A stretch of DNA of 64,000 nucleotides, from contig NZ_LR590481.1 of assembly GCF_901482605.1 (NCBI RefSeq), positions 1,736,001-1,800,000 of the forward strand, given 5' to 3'. A program made the position numbers and the translations under genes. The DNA comes from Hathewaya histolytica (GTDB lineage Bacteria > Bacillota > Clostridia > Clostridiales > Clostridiaceae). Below, piece after piece: positions 45,173 through 54,240 of the stretch. The notes beneath the pieces are model-generated. The model did no database searches. It had not been told where the DNA came from and was given only the letters and a program-made list of their open reading frames with translations. How positions within the stretch are numbered: position 1 is the first letter of the stretch; each line of letters begins with the position of its first letter.

Positions 45173-45565
45173 TTATACCGGAAAGCCATTAAGCACAAAG
45201 TACACAATCATTGAAATTAAATCAATAACAAGAATTATTACTATAGTTATTAGTACCATTTTCAATATTTTCTTTATAGAGATCTTAACTTTTTCTTGAT
45301 CAATACTATCAATTATTGTTTTAAACCTATTCATTGCTAATAATCCTGTTTTTGTACTTTCTTTTGCTTTTACATCCATTACCAACTCATCTAGGGATAT
45401 TTCAAAAAAGTGTCCTAAGGCTATTAATTTTTCTAATTCTGGTGTAGTTTCACCAAGTTCCCATTTGGAAATGGTCTGTCTTGAAACATTTAACTTTCCG
45501 CCTAATTCTTCTTGAGATAAACCCTTTTGTTTTCTCAAAGAATATAATTTATTATTAAACGTCAT
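45173..45565 (-). CDS. XRE-family regulator with C-terminal membrane helix
   Basis: This 130-residue protein has an N-terminal helix-turn-helix (LRKQKGLSQEELGGKLNVSR, then QTISKWELGETTPE) and a single C-terminal hydrophobic helix (residues ~102-125, MVLITIVIILVIDLISMIVY). Membrane-anchored XRE proteins of this shape are common in clostridia, but their signals are unknown. I prefer the ATG at 45565 (MTFNNKLYSLRK) over the TTG at 45580. It follows a CAAX-protease gene with a few bases of spacing, so the two are probably co-expressed. Confidence 0.8.
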   Translation of the reverse strand: MTFNNKLYSLRKQKGLSQEELGGKLNVSRQTISKWELGETTPELEKLIALGHFFEISLDELVMDVKAKESTKTGLLAMNRFKTIIDSIDQEKVKISIKKILKMVLITIVIILVIDLISMIVYFVLNGFPV

Positions 45566-45569
45566 CTTT

Positions 45570-46481
45570 TCATCTCTCAACCTTTCTGCCTAATACTATA
45601 ACAAACAAAATCAATACCATTGTGCAAATTAATCCAGCCTCAATTCCGTATTGACCTCCACTTAATAATTTCATATTCTCATTAACATTAAATTTAAATA
45701 CAGATGATATACTGTTTGCACCACTTAAATTAATTCCAATTATAATAGCTAATGTAAAATTCCAAACACTATGAACAGCACACGATACCCATATATTATT
45801 ATACTTTATCATCAACAAAGATACTAATGTCGAAAATAATAACAAATTAACTATTCCTATAATTCCAATCATTATATTAAACTGAAAAAGCGTAGAAAAA
45901 TGTGGAAATGCAAATATAACTGAACTAATTAATATTGCTCTATTAGTAGAAACTTTATATAGAAGCGAATTCATCAAAAATCCTCTACACATAATTTCTT
46001 CCATGGCACCTTGAATAATAAAACATCCTAGATAACCCAAAATTAAAATCATATTTATATCATCATTTTTTCCGTAATATACAATACTCCCACTAGATAC
46101 ACATAAAATAAATATACTACCGAGCAGTATTGCTGCTATTCCTATTCCTAAAAAATATGACTTTACAACTTTCTTTTTTACTATCCCCATTCTCGCTAGG
46201 CTCATCTTTTCTACAAATCTACAATATAGTAATGTTATTGCTAAGTGAACCGAAAAACCATAACATTTAATTAACATCATAAAATCGTCGCTCGGCATCT
46301 CTCCATGTAAAAAGTCATAACCTGTTATATTTAACCCTAATATTACTATACACTCTGCAATAATACTAGATGATATATATACTAAAATAAAACCAAGTAA
46401 TTTTTTAATTACATATGCTCCTTTAGAAATATCATCTACATCCTTCTTTAATGGATTAATCATCATTATCATTTTTTTCAT
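45570..46481 (-). CDS. CPBP/CAAX-type intramembrane metalloprotease
   Basis: This 303-residue membrane protein has about eight hydrophobic segments. The CPBP (Abi) motifs are in the second half: EEIMCRGFLMNSL (EExxxR), FAFPHFST (FxxxH) and VHSVWNFTLA (HxxxN/B). These form the glutamate/histidine metal-free or metal-dependent site of the CAAX protease family. In bacteria such proteins serve in peptide maturation or bacteriocin self-immunity. No bacteriocin peptide gene is visible nearby. It lies upstream of the membrane-anchored XRE gene. Confidence 0.85.
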   Translation of the reverse strand: MKKMIMMINPLKKDVDDISKGAYVIKKLLGFILVYISSSIIAECIVILGLNITGYDFLHGEMPSDDFMMLIKCYGFSVHLAITLLYCRFVEKMSLARMGIVKKKVVKSYFLGIGIAAILLGSIFILCVSSGSIVYYGKNDDINMILILGYLGCFIIQGAMEEIMCRGFLMNSLLYKVSTNRAILISSVIFAFPHFSTLFQFNIMIGIIGIVNLLLFSTLVSLLMIKYNNIWVSCAVHSVWNFTLAIIIGINLSGANSISSVFKFNVNENMKLLSGGQYGIEAGLICTMVLILFVIVLGRKVER

Positions 46482-46805
46482 AAACTCTGTCCCCCAATTA
46501 ATTATTTATATTAAAATAAATATACTTTTTATATAACAAAGTTTACATTTTCTCTTTAATAATGACTACCAATTACTCTTAGCAATATGTCACCCAAACT
46601 TAACATTCTTGAATTCTTAGGCGTTAACAGTTATAGTACCCTAGTGTTTTAAGAGCCTATTTTAAACATTTAATGGCAATTCAAAATCTCGATTATAAAA
46701 TAAAGACATACTAAAGCTTTATTTCTAAATCTATTGTATACCTTCAAATTAACAAACTTATCCTGAAATTTCCTATCCAACTTTAATAAAAAATTATGAA
46801 TTTCT

Positions 46806-47010
46806 CAATATACAATATAATTAATTAAATTTCAATTTCAAGTTTTAATCATATTTTTCTCTAAAAAATAAGATAGGCTTTAAACCTATCCTTTAATTTG
46901 CATTTCTTAATTTCCTATACATATAATAAAATTTTATAATATCATTATTTCTATCCCCTCTCTTTTAATATATTAATCTGAACAAATTGGAACTTGTTAT
47001 TTCCTGTTTG
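46806..47010. repeat. Dispersed intergenic repeat, copy A
   Basis: About 200 bp here align by eye with 55310-55507 (copy B). Shared blocks include ATAAGATAGGCTTT, TTTGCATTTCTTAATT, CCTATACATATAATA, CTTTTAATATATT and AACAAATTGGAA. The first ~50 bp (TATACAATATAATTAAT core) also match copies C (54353) and D (57076). Copy A includes a hairpin GATAGG / CCTATC (46872-46891). The remaining 46482-46805 shows no gene. Confidence 0.6.
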
Positions 47011-47053
47011 TTTTTCTCGTTAGAAACAATAGTGTCTAAGCAGTCCATTTTAT

Positions 47054-48031
47054 TTACTTCATCACTGGTCTGATATACTTAAAAAAACGTTCCGGATTAA
47101 AATAAAAGTAAATTATTCTACTGGGGGAAGTATCAAAGCAGTAACCAGTGCCTGCAAAATCAAAAGTTACCATTGCCTTTTCAATCTTTTCCTCCACACT
47201 ACGATTTTCCTGCTCATAATCGAATGGCCCATGTTCAAAAACAATATACTCAGCTTCAGGAACATCAATCATAAGCATTTGTGGTGGTACTTCGCCTTTA
47301 TAATCAAAAGGAAGACGTACACCATAACACTCTGTACGTGGAATACCCCAATCGCAGAGTCTGCCGTCCGGGTCATTAATGTACGCCATAATCTGACCGC
47401 TGCCACTGTTAGATTAGCTCCCACCATCATCATCCAATTTGCCCTTGATACTATCGAGTAAGCCACAAATTGTTTCGCAGTCCTGTCCCGGAATAAGACT
47501 TTGCTTTTGCCAAAAATCCCAATATCCATTACTCTCATAGTTTTTAATGTGTAAAAACTTGTGTGCAGGAATGGTTACAAAATAAGTTTTAACATCATCT
47601 GTAGATTTCATCATACCAATCTCTCCCAATCCTAAAAAGTAGCGGTCGAAAGGGTTTATTTTTGTACGAAGAACGACAGGATTAGGCTTTTTTTGGTATT
47701 CACTTGGAGTTACACCATATGTTCCCTTGAAAGCTCTGGTAAAAGCTTCATGTGATGAAAAACCATAATCAAAAGCAATATTCAAAATACTTTTTTCACT
47801 ATCCCGAACCTCTTTTAGTGCAAAGGCTAATTTTCTATGCCGCAGATAATCCCTAAATTGCATACCCGATATTTCTTTGAATTTTCTCGTTGTATAAAAT
47901 TCCGAATAACCCAGCCTGCGAGAAAGAAAGCGTAGTGTCAAGGCTTCATCATTATAATTTTTAATACATTTGTCAATTTCATCAACGATTATTTGAATTT
48001 GCTTCTGCCACTGGTACATTCGTCTGTTCAC
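47054..48031 (-). pseudogene. AraC/GyrI-type regulator interrupted by an in-frame TAA
   Basis: The first part (47414-48031, 205 codons) carries the AraC DNA-binding domain (LRFLSRRLGYSEFYTTRKFK and ILNIAFDYGFSSHEAFTRAF) and the start of a GyrI-like effector domain. After one TAA (47414-47416) the same frame continues as SNSGSGQIMAYINDPDGRLC and ends with a normal GyrI C-terminus (DTSPSRIIYFYFNPERFFKY). Only a single-base change is needed to restore a ~325-aa protein. Either the gene is dead, or the two parts are made separately, since an ATG (47389) follows the stop. The base composition is clearly more GC-rich than the flanking genes, suggesting transfer. Confidence 0.8.
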
Positions 48032-48120
48032 CTCGTTTCAACCGTCCTGCATTTATTATAAGGAAATAGAGAGATTACTTCTTGATTTTACTTGCTGTTA
48101 TTTCATTTTTCTCTTTTAAG

Positions 48121-48429
48121 TTATATATCTTTGCGTCTGGCCCACAATATGAGATTTTTAATACCCCTATCAAAGAAATTTTTCTCTGCACCGTTGCCAT
48201 TCTCCATGCTATGATATGTAAGAGCCATTTTCCCATTAACAGGCAAAACAGTAATAATATTATGAGCATAAGAAATCGCAGGGGGAACAAAAATCATCTT
48301 TTCAATTTTACAGCCGCTATAAGTTGTTGGTAAGTCAAGTACAAGCTTACTGTCAACCTGTAAAAATGCCGCTATTATATAGCTGTTGACAGAAACATCA
48401 ATCTGTTTTGCCTGAACTGTTGGGGCCGA
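48121..48429 (-). pseudogene. Remnant of a condensation/acyltransferase-like gene
   Basis: An open frame without a start codon reads TVQAKQIDVSVNSYIIAAFL, then LPTTYSGCKIEKMIFVPPAI, NIITVLPVNGKMALTYHS and FFDRGIKNL before its stop. The order resembles the C-terminal half of condensation-domain or alcohol-acetyltransferase-like proteins. The family call is tentative. Frames overlapping it on either strand look like shadows. Confidence 0.45.
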
Positions 48430-48487
48430 TCAGCCGCATGATAAACCCCTCCGTCAAACGAAGGGTGATATTTTCAAGCGTAAAATT
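48398..48487 (-). pseudogene. N-terminal fragment of an ABC ATPase
   Basis: The minus strand reads NFTLENITLRLTEGFIMRLI followed by GPNSSGKTD and a stop. That is a beta-strand plus Walker A of an ABC ATPase cut just after GKT. It overlaps the condensation-like remnant in another frame, so this is probably a deletion junction between two lost genes. Confidence 0.5.
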
Positions 48488-48661
48488 CTAATTTATATTA
48501 CTCAATCTCAAATTATTATTTATATACCTATTTTCCCAACACTTACATAGCAGTTATAACATAAGCCAATGATACTTATGGATATCACTGGCTTACTTTT
48601 AACCTTTAAGCATCTCTTTTACACTTCTTGGTATTCGCATAGAACTTAATGAAAAAGAAAA

Positions 48662-48692
48662 AAAGCACCCATCTTGAAAAGAATAGTGCTTT
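48662..48692 (-). terminator. Terminator of the phosphatase gene
   Basis: AAAGCAC / GTGCTTT hairpin followed on the minus strand by TTTTTTCTTTTTC, 45 bp past the stop. Confidence 0.7.
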
Positions 48693-48737
48693 CAACCGTC
48701 AAATTTACACATTTTACTCTAAATTAACTTTCTAACA

Positions 48738-49271
48738 TTATTTTTCAAGTATATATAAATATCCATTTTTCATTTCACTAGGTACACCACCATTAAAACC
48801 CAATAGTTTCAATTCATTAATTAATGTTATTAAGAAAAAGCCATGAGATACTATTAATATATTTTCATCGCTATTCAAATCAAGTTTACTTAGAAATTCC
48901 TTTGCCCTTTTTCTTGTATAAGTTATTGTTTCTAATTGTGAATGATGATTTAACTTCCATGCAATTCTTGAAGAAATGCTCCATAAAAAACTAGGTATCT
49001 TTAATTGTGATTTTTTAACTGGGTACATTTTTACTTCTCTTAATAAATCCGTTATTTCTAATTCTTTATCATAAATACTCTTTGCTGTTATTATAGCTCT
49101 TTTTAAATCACTACAATAACATTTACTCCATTGACTATGACCTAAATCAATTTTATTTTCTATAACTAACGCATTATCATAACTAGTAACATACTCTTCA
49201 AAATCACTAGAACTCATCATTCCATTAACCTTATAATCAACTTTGAAATGTCGTACTATCCCAATTCTCAT
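48738..49271 (-). CDS. Histidine phosphatase superfamily protein
   Basis: This 177-residue phosphoglycerate-mutase-like protein has the RHG-type motif as RHF (MRIGIVRHFKVDY), the SDLKRAIITAKSIY segment with the phosphate-binding Arg, and the second catalytic His in LIVSHGFFLITL. The substitution of Gly by Phe in RHG is seen in several branch members. The substrate is unknown. The ATG at 49271 has GGGGG upstream and is preferred over the frame opening at 49286. It stands alone. Confidence 0.85.
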   Translation of the reverse strand: MRIGIVRHFKVDYKVNGMMSSSDFEEYVTSYDNALVIENKIDLGHSQWSKCYCSDLKRAIITAKSIYDKELEITDLLREVKMYPVKKSQLKIPSFLWSISSRIAWKLNHHSQLETITYTRKRAKEFLSKLDLNSDENILIVSHGFFLITLINELKLLGFNGGVPSEMKNGYLYILEK

Positions 49272-49411
49272 TTTATCCCCCTTCACTTTATTAAAACACC
49301 ACTAATGAAATCCTCCTATTCAATATAATACTATTTAAACTATAATAATGTAATACTACAATAAAAAATACGCAAATTCAATGTTGAGTATTCTTAGACA
49401 AATTTCTATAT

Positions 49412-49939
49412 TTAACAATTCCAATTTATTTTTGCTGGATTAGGCTCATCTATTATAGCCACTTTGCGTAAAGCTTCCTCCATATTCTTGCACTCTCTTG
49501 CTGCAATCTCATCATAAACCTCACTCTTCTCATTAACACCAACAGATGAATATGCTATGGCTGCAGCACCGTAAAATGCAAGGCCTAAAGAACTTGTAAT
49601 AGTATTAATAGTTGTAGTAGTTGCTCCAATTGCTCTAGCTGCAGCTTGTGCAGTTGGATTTCCTTCTACTTCTCTTGCAACTATTTGAGCTTCCTTAATA
49701 ATTTTCTTTGCATCTGTTAATTTTTTTTTTCCTTCTAGCCATTCATTAGATGCATTTAGTGCATTTTTTAAACGGAAATCCTCAGGATAATTCTTTTCAT
49801 AAATAGGTAGAATATGCTCACTTGCATATTCATTACACCATTTTACAATAGTACTTTTGCTTTGTGTTTCTATTAACCTCATAAGAGAAACGATATATGG
49901 TGAATCTGCTTTTCCAAGCATTTTGCGTAATTTAACCAT
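49412..49939 (-). CDS. Imm5-like putative immunity protein
   Basis: This 175-residue soluble helical protein resembles the Imm5 family of polymorphic-toxin immunity proteins: WCNEYASEHILPIYEKNYPE near residue 33, then RLKNALNASNEWLEGKKKL and an Ala-rich helix NPTAQAAARAIGATTTTINT. No toxin gene is adjacent, so it may be an orphan immunity gene or have another role. The start has AAGGAG about ten bases upstream. Confidence 0.65.
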   Translation of the reverse strand: MVKLRKMLGKADSPYIVSLMRLIETQSKSTIVKWCNEYASEHILPIYEKNYPEDFRLKNALNASNEWLEGKKKLTDAKKIIKEAQIVAREVEGNPTAQAAARAIGATTTTINTITSSLGLAFYGAAAIAYSSVGVNEKSEVYDEIAARECKNMEEALRKVAIIDEPNPAKINWNC

Positions 49940-50003
49940 AATAACTCCTTTTTCTTGAATATATTTTTGAAATTAATAATCTCATCATAAACAATTCTAT
50001 ATC

Positions 50004-50102
50004 TTAGATTATTATACCTTCAAAATGGCCCACTTCATGATGAATAATCTGTGCTGTGAATCCAATTAACCCAACCTTTCTAATTTCTTTGTATAAACAA
50101 TC
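50004..50102 (-). pseudogene. C-terminal tail of a peptide deformylase
   Basis: Directly after the metG stop codon, and in the same frame, the sequence reads DCLYKEIRKVGLIGFTAQII, then HHEVGHFEGIII and a stop. HEVGH in the context GFTAQIIHHE is the deformylase metal motif III. The other deformylase motifs (GxGxAAxQ, EGCLS) are absent, so this is a fragment of about 32 codons with no start. Confidence 0.65.
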
Positions 50103-52088
50103 TTATTTATATGAGTTTCCATAATATTGATACTCCATTTTCTCAAAAAAATCAACTTTGGGTTCAAGGAACTTAAACTTATAATTCTCACCATCTTCAA
50201 AATAAGAATTAAGAGTGTCCAGTATTTTATCCCAATTCCATAATTCATCACCTATATTTAAGTAATCTTTAAACTTTTCACAGCCTCCTGGTGCTATTGG
50301 ATGAACTAGTACTGCTATTACTTTGCAAGCATAGAAGCAATCAGCTATTACTTGTCTTTTTAGTTCTTCCTTTTTAATATTGTTAGACCAATACTTGTTT
50401 ATTTCTCTTATATAAGCATCAAGAACATATGATATCCTATGAAAATCTTGATTATACATATGGGTTTCATATTCTAATACCGTTCTTTCTGTTGATTCTT
50501 TTATTTTTTCGCTTACTTCTTCCTTGGGAATACTTTCATTCATGCTTTGCAAGGTATAGAAACATGAACGAAGAAGCCTATTAAACACATTAGTTAGAAG
50601 ATTCCCTTCCTTTAGCACTGGATCTACACCTACTTTTTCTTCTTCATTCATATAAACTTGCGGTTTGAATCCAACACTCTTTGAGGATAATCCTAAGCTC
50701 ATAAAGTGCATGCGTAATTGGTCTTTTGAATAATGTTTTAATAATTCATCTGCCATTGGAGGCTTAACCTCTGAACTACTACTAGCTTTTTTATCCATAA
50801 ATAAAACGTGTTTATTAGGAATAATATGCGGAAGCTTAACTTTAGAAACATCTACAGCTTCACCTTTAGCTATTTTTAGTCCAATAAACATTGCCATTGC
50901 AACAATTGAATAGAAATAAATATTATCTTCACCTATAAATTGATATACCATGGAATCTTCATCACACCACCAACTATGCCAGTTTTCAGAATTTTCCCCT
51001 ATTGACTCTAGATATGCCTTGGTAAAAGATATTGGTGCCCATAATGATTCTGGCCACACCCAGAATGTTAAATCCTTTAATTCATCTCTATCTGGCACTT
51101 TTACTCCCCAAGAGATATTTCCTGATAATCTAAAAGGAACCAAGGTCTTACCACTTGTATAGTTAATACTCAAATTATCTAACATTTCTTTAGCTTTATC
51201 TCTATCTTCTAAGTTTTCAAAAATAAAAGTTACAAAAGATTTCTTTTCTTCATCTATTGTCTCATGCTTTGGAAATTTAGCTTCTAACTCACTAAGATCA
51301 TCAATATATTTTCTTGGGACATATATTAATGGCTTCTTTAAAAATTCATCTATAACTTTAAGCTCATATTTTCTTCTGTTAGTGTTTTTCTTTAAAAACT
51401 CATTAAGCTCATTGATGATATCCATAGAATCATCTAATGTAAAATACCAGTTATCTGCACTCTTTAACTGTGGCCTTTTCCCTGATAATGCACTAATAGG
51501 ATTGATTAATTCTGATGACATATATTGATGTCCTAATGAACATTCTTCTGCATATGCCTTGTCAGAATTACATCCAGCAATTGGGCACTTTCCAGTTACT
51601 TGTCTCCCATTAAGAAACATTTTTTTCTCTTCATCATAAAATTGTAGTGCCGACATCTTTTTTATATAGCCATTTTTTAATAAGGTATTAAATATTTCTT
51701 CTGAAGTTTTATTATGAATTTGCCCGGTTCTTCCAATAGCTGAAGCACCAAAAAGATTCAAACTAACATTGTAATCCTCTAAGGTTTTCTTTTGACTTAA
51801 ATGATTAGCCTTAACATAGTCCTCTATAGTTTTTTCATAGCCATCTTCCTTAAGCTTTCTATAGCTTTCAAGAATAGGTGAGCCATAACAATCTGTACCT
51901 GATATAAAAATTACATTATCTTTCCCTATTCTATCTCTTAAAAATCTTGCAAATATATCTGCATGTATAAACATTCCGCCAACATGCCCAAAATGAAGGT
52001 TTTTGTTTCCATAAGGCATTCCAGCTGTTATTACAGCCCTCTTTGGAAATACTGGTCTTTCATTTCTTCCTAATCTTTTATTTATCAT
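50103..52088 (-). CDS. metG: Divergent methionyl-tRNA synthetase
   Basis: This class I synthetase of 661 residues charges tRNA with methionine. The HIGH motif appears as HFGH (MPYGNKNLHFGHVGG) and the connective peptide has Cys/His knuckle residues (GKCPIAGCN, EECSLGHQY). The Trp-rich methionine-site region is FWVWPESLWAPISF, and the anticodon-binding helical domain follows. The KMSKS loop is degenerate (MDKKASSSSEVKPP). There is no C-terminal tRNA-binding EMAP domain. The ATG at 52088 has AAGGAGTG ahead. A Met-type T-box and sigma-A promoter precede the gene. It may be a second, divergent MetRS rather than the housekeeping copy; the rest of the genome would be needed to tell. Confidence 0.85.
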   Translation of the reverse strand: MINKRLGRNERPVFPKRAVITAGMPYGNKNLHFGHVGGMFIHADIFARFLRDRIGKDNVIFISGTDCYGSPILESYRKLKEDGYEKTIEDYVKANHLSQKKTLEDYNVSLNLFGASAIGRTGQIHNKTSEEIFNTLLKNGYIKKMSALQFYDEEKKMFLNGRQVTGKCPIAGCNSDKAYAEECSLGHQYMSSELINPISALSGKRPQLKSADNWYFTLDDSMDIINELNEFLKKNTNRRKYELKVIDEFLKKPLIYVPRKYIDDLSELEAKFPKHETIDEEKKSFVTFIFENLEDRDKAKEMLDNLSINYTSGKTLVPFRLSGNISWGVKVPDRDELKDLTFWVWPESLWAPISFTKAYLESIGENSENWHSWWCDEDSMVYQFIGEDNIYFYSIVAMAMFIGLKIAKGEAVDVSKVKLPHIIPNKHVLFMDKKASSSSEVKPPMADELLKHYSKDQLRMHFMSLGLSSKSVGFKPQVYMNEEEKVGVDPVLKEGNLLTNVFNRLLRSCFYTLQSMNESIPKEEVSEKIKESTERTVLEYETHMYNQDFHRISYVLDAYIREINKYWSNNIKKEELKRQVIADCFYACKVIAVLVHPIAPGGCEKFKDYLNIGDELWNWDKILDTLNSYFEDGENYKFKFLEPKVDFFEKMEYQYYGNSYK

Positions 52089-52133
52089 ATTTATCACTCC
52101 TTGAAATTTCACTATAATTTTTTACGTCAAAAA

Positions 52134-52425
52134 GCCCCTGTAGAACTATAGCTACAGGGGCAAAAATTCTATTTTGCGGTACCACCCTTTATTCTCTAAA
52201 ATGTCATCATTTTAGACTCCTCAAGTACACCATCTCCTAAAATTCCTAAGAAAAATCATACTCTAGTTCTGTAACGTGAACCGACGTCATAGTATCACTT
52301 ATAATAAACTCTTATAAGATCCGTATGCAGCTCCAAGACTTGTTTCATTATAAATTCATAACTTCCTCTCACCAAATAGAAGCTCCCTGTATACTACTTT
52401 ATAACTACTGCTCTTTTCATAGCTT
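52134..52425 (-). ncRNA. T-box riboswitch for metG (Met specifier)
   Basis: On the minus strand the leader has stem I with the GGTGAGAGG apical element, an ATG specifier (complement of 52346-52348) directly before AAACAAGTCTTGGAGCTG, the T-box AAGGGTGGTACCGCA (52175-52189), and a terminator GCCCCTGTAG / CTACAGGGGC (52134-52161) with T-run. Uncharged tRNA-Met should promote antitermination. The specifier assignment rests on its place relative to the consensus. Confidence 0.92.
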
Positions 52426-52437
52426 TTATTTTCTATA

Positions 52438-52466
52438 ATTATATACATTATAAGATTAAGTGTCAA
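52438..52466 (-). promoter_or_regulatory. Sigma-A promoter of the T-box/metG transcript
   Basis: TTGACA (52461-52466) and TATAAT (52438-52443) with exact 17-bp spacing, immediately upstream of the T-box leader and 9 bp past the truncated crp gene. Confidence 0.85.
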
Positions 52467-52474
52467 TTGTAATA

Positions 52475-53044
52475 TTAACTCTGATTGCATAAATTGTATG
52501 TGACACAACTTTTAGGAAATACCATGTATTTTGAAATTATATAATCTTCGTCTGTAAGTTGTTCAACTAAATAACTAGCTAATCTATTACTAAGTGGATA
52601 TACAAAATTATATGAGCTGTTATTAATAGTTCCATAGAGCTTCTCTCTCAAAGAATCTACTAAATGATGCAAAAGCTTTATATTATTAAAATTCTTTTCT
52701 CTAAGTATAGATGCAGGTATTGCTATCAAATAAGTATCTTCTACTGCATCAATATTGCAAAGTATAGGCATATCTTTTAAAAGTTCTACATCTCCTATAG
52801 TATTAAAATCTTTATAGAATTTTAAAAGCATTGATTTTCCATTTTCAAAAGGATAATAAATTTTAATTTTACCATCTACAAGTAAATAATAATATTCAAG
52901 ATTTTCCCCTGATTCTAATATATACTCTTGTTTTTCATAGAAATGAAGTTGTGCATATTTTAATATTTCACAACCAAACTTCTGTTCTATATTATGTTTT
53001 TTGATATACTGCTTTATAAGTCTGGCATCTGAAATTCTTCTCAT
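52475..53044 (-). pseudogene. Crp/Fnr-type regulator missing its DNA-binding domain
   Basis: The 189-codon frame encodes a cyclic-nucleotide-binding-like domain (ESGENLEYYYLLVDGKIKIY, FNTIGDVELLKDMPILCNID) and the dimerisation helix (NRLASYLVEQLTDEDYIISK), resembling YeiL. It then ends in a short unrelated tail (FPKSCVTYNLCNQS) where the winged helix-turn-helix should follow. The T-box promoter begins nine bases later, so the gene may have been cut by acquisition of the metG cassette. The start at 53044 has TTAGGAGG. Without an HTH it is unlikely to regulate. Confidence 0.7.
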
Positions 53045-53131
53045 AAAACCTCCTAACATGACTAATGTCATGTTCTAATTTTTATAAATATATTATTTTA
53101 TTTATAACGACTTGTAAAGGAGTGAATAAAT

Positions 53132-53497
53132 TTGAATAAGTATAGAAATTTAGCTGCTACATTAGCTTCTATTATTTTTTGCTTTATTATGTTAAAATTC
53201 ACATCAAATACTCCTACTATAGCTAATACTTCTTTAGCTCATTTTCTAGGTGGAGTTATAGGTGTTTTAACTACTTATATATTCAATGTAATAGTTCATA
53301 AAATACCAACAGTGTATACAATTATACTACGTTTTATAGATCAAATGCTTACAAGTGCAATTATAGATTATTTATACTTCAATATTTTTTCTATAGGAAA
53401 GGTAGTAGGATGCATACTATTTTTAATAGGTATTATACTTAATGCAAAATATGATGAAAACTATAAGCAAAAACAACTTAAATTACTTAGTAATTAA
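53132..53497 (+). CDS. YdcZ-like small DMT-family membrane protein
   Basis: This 121-residue protein has four hydrophobic segments and a C-terminal block (IDQMLTSAIIDYLYFNIFSI, then GKVVGCILFLIGIILNA) similar to the YdcZ branch of the drug/metabolite superfamily, whose members are short half-size transporters working as dimers. Function is unknown. It starts with TTG after AGGAGTG. It is divergent from the truncated Crp gene, a pairing typical of YeiL-type regulators with ydcZ genes. Confidence 0.65.
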   Translation: MNKYRNLAATLASIIFCFIMLKFTSNTPTIANTSLAHFLGGVIGVLTTYIFNVIVHKIPTVYTIILRFIDQMLTSAIIDYLYFNIFSIGKVVGCILFLIGIILNAKYDENYKQKQLKLLSN

Positions 53498-53527
53498 ATT
53501 ATTTATATAAATTTGGGAGGACATATT

Positions 53528-54220
53528 ATGAAATATGAAGTTATATTATTTGATGCAGATGAAACATTATATGATTTTAAAAGATCTGAAAGAGAAGCAT
53601 TTAAAAATACAATGCTTAAGTTTAACATAAACTATGATGAAAGTTATCATTTGAAAATTTATAAAGAAATAAATACAGCTCTATGGAAAGAGTTTGAACA
53701 AGGACTTATTACACAAGAAAATTTAAAAGTAGAAAGATTTAAAAGATTATCAGATAGACTAGAGGTAATTTTTGATGAAACTACCTTTGCAAAATTATAT
53801 ATGGAGTATTTAGCCGATGCATCATTTTTATATGATAATAGTATGGGGCTTATAGAAACTCTAAACAAGTCTTACAGACTTGCTATAGTAACTAATGGTC
53901 TTACCTTAGTTCAAGATAAAAGAATCAGAAAATCTACTATAGCAAAATTTTTTGAGACTATAGTAATATCTGAAGAAATATTAATATCAAAACCAAATCC
54001 TGAAATTTTTCAACATACTTTAAAAAATATAAATTTCTTTGATAAAAATAAAGTTTTAATAGTAGGGGATAGTTTAAGTTCTGATATACAAGGTGGGATA
54101 AACTTTGGTATAGACACCTGTTGGTATAACCCTAACAAAACTATAAATAAAACTTCAATAAAACCTACTTATGAGATTTCTAATTTTGACGAGCTTAAGT
54201 CTTTGCTACTTAATTCATAA
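53528..54220 (+). CDS. yjjG: HAD-family nucleotidase (YjjG-like)
   Basis: This 230-residue HAD hydrolase has motif I FDADETLYDF, motif II IVTNG, motif III Lys in ISKPNPEIFQ and motif IV VGDSLSSDIQGG. The length, cap insertion and sequence resemble YjjG/YfnB, which dephosphorylates noncanonical pyrimidine nucleotides as house-cleaning. The ATG at 53528 has GGGAGG upstream, preferred over the frame opening at 53513. It follows the YdcZ-like gene by 30 bp, and a strong terminator is behind it. Confidence 0.85.
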   Translation: MKYEVILFDADETLYDFKRSEREAFKNTMLKFNINYDESYHLKIYKEINTALWKEFEQGLITQENLKVERFKRLSDRLEVIFDETTFAKLYMEYLADASFLYDNSMGLIETLNKSYRLAIVTNGLTLVQDKRIRKSTIAKFFETIVISEEILISKPNPEIFQHTLKNINFFDKNKVLIVGDSLSSDIQGGINFGIDTCWYNPNKTINKTSIKPTYEISNFDELKSLLLNS

Positions 54221-54240
54221 AAATATTTATAAATAATAGT

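Noticed and set aside
48075-48333. Two overlapping frames on opposite strands (71 and 83 codons)
   Set aside because: Both overlap the condensation-like remnant in another frame, lack convincing ribosome binding sites and look like shadows of that remnant.
50066-50251. 61-codon minus-strand frame at the end of metG
   Set aside because: It is a shifted-frame shadow of the metG C-terminus; the deformylase remnant in the other frame is better supported.
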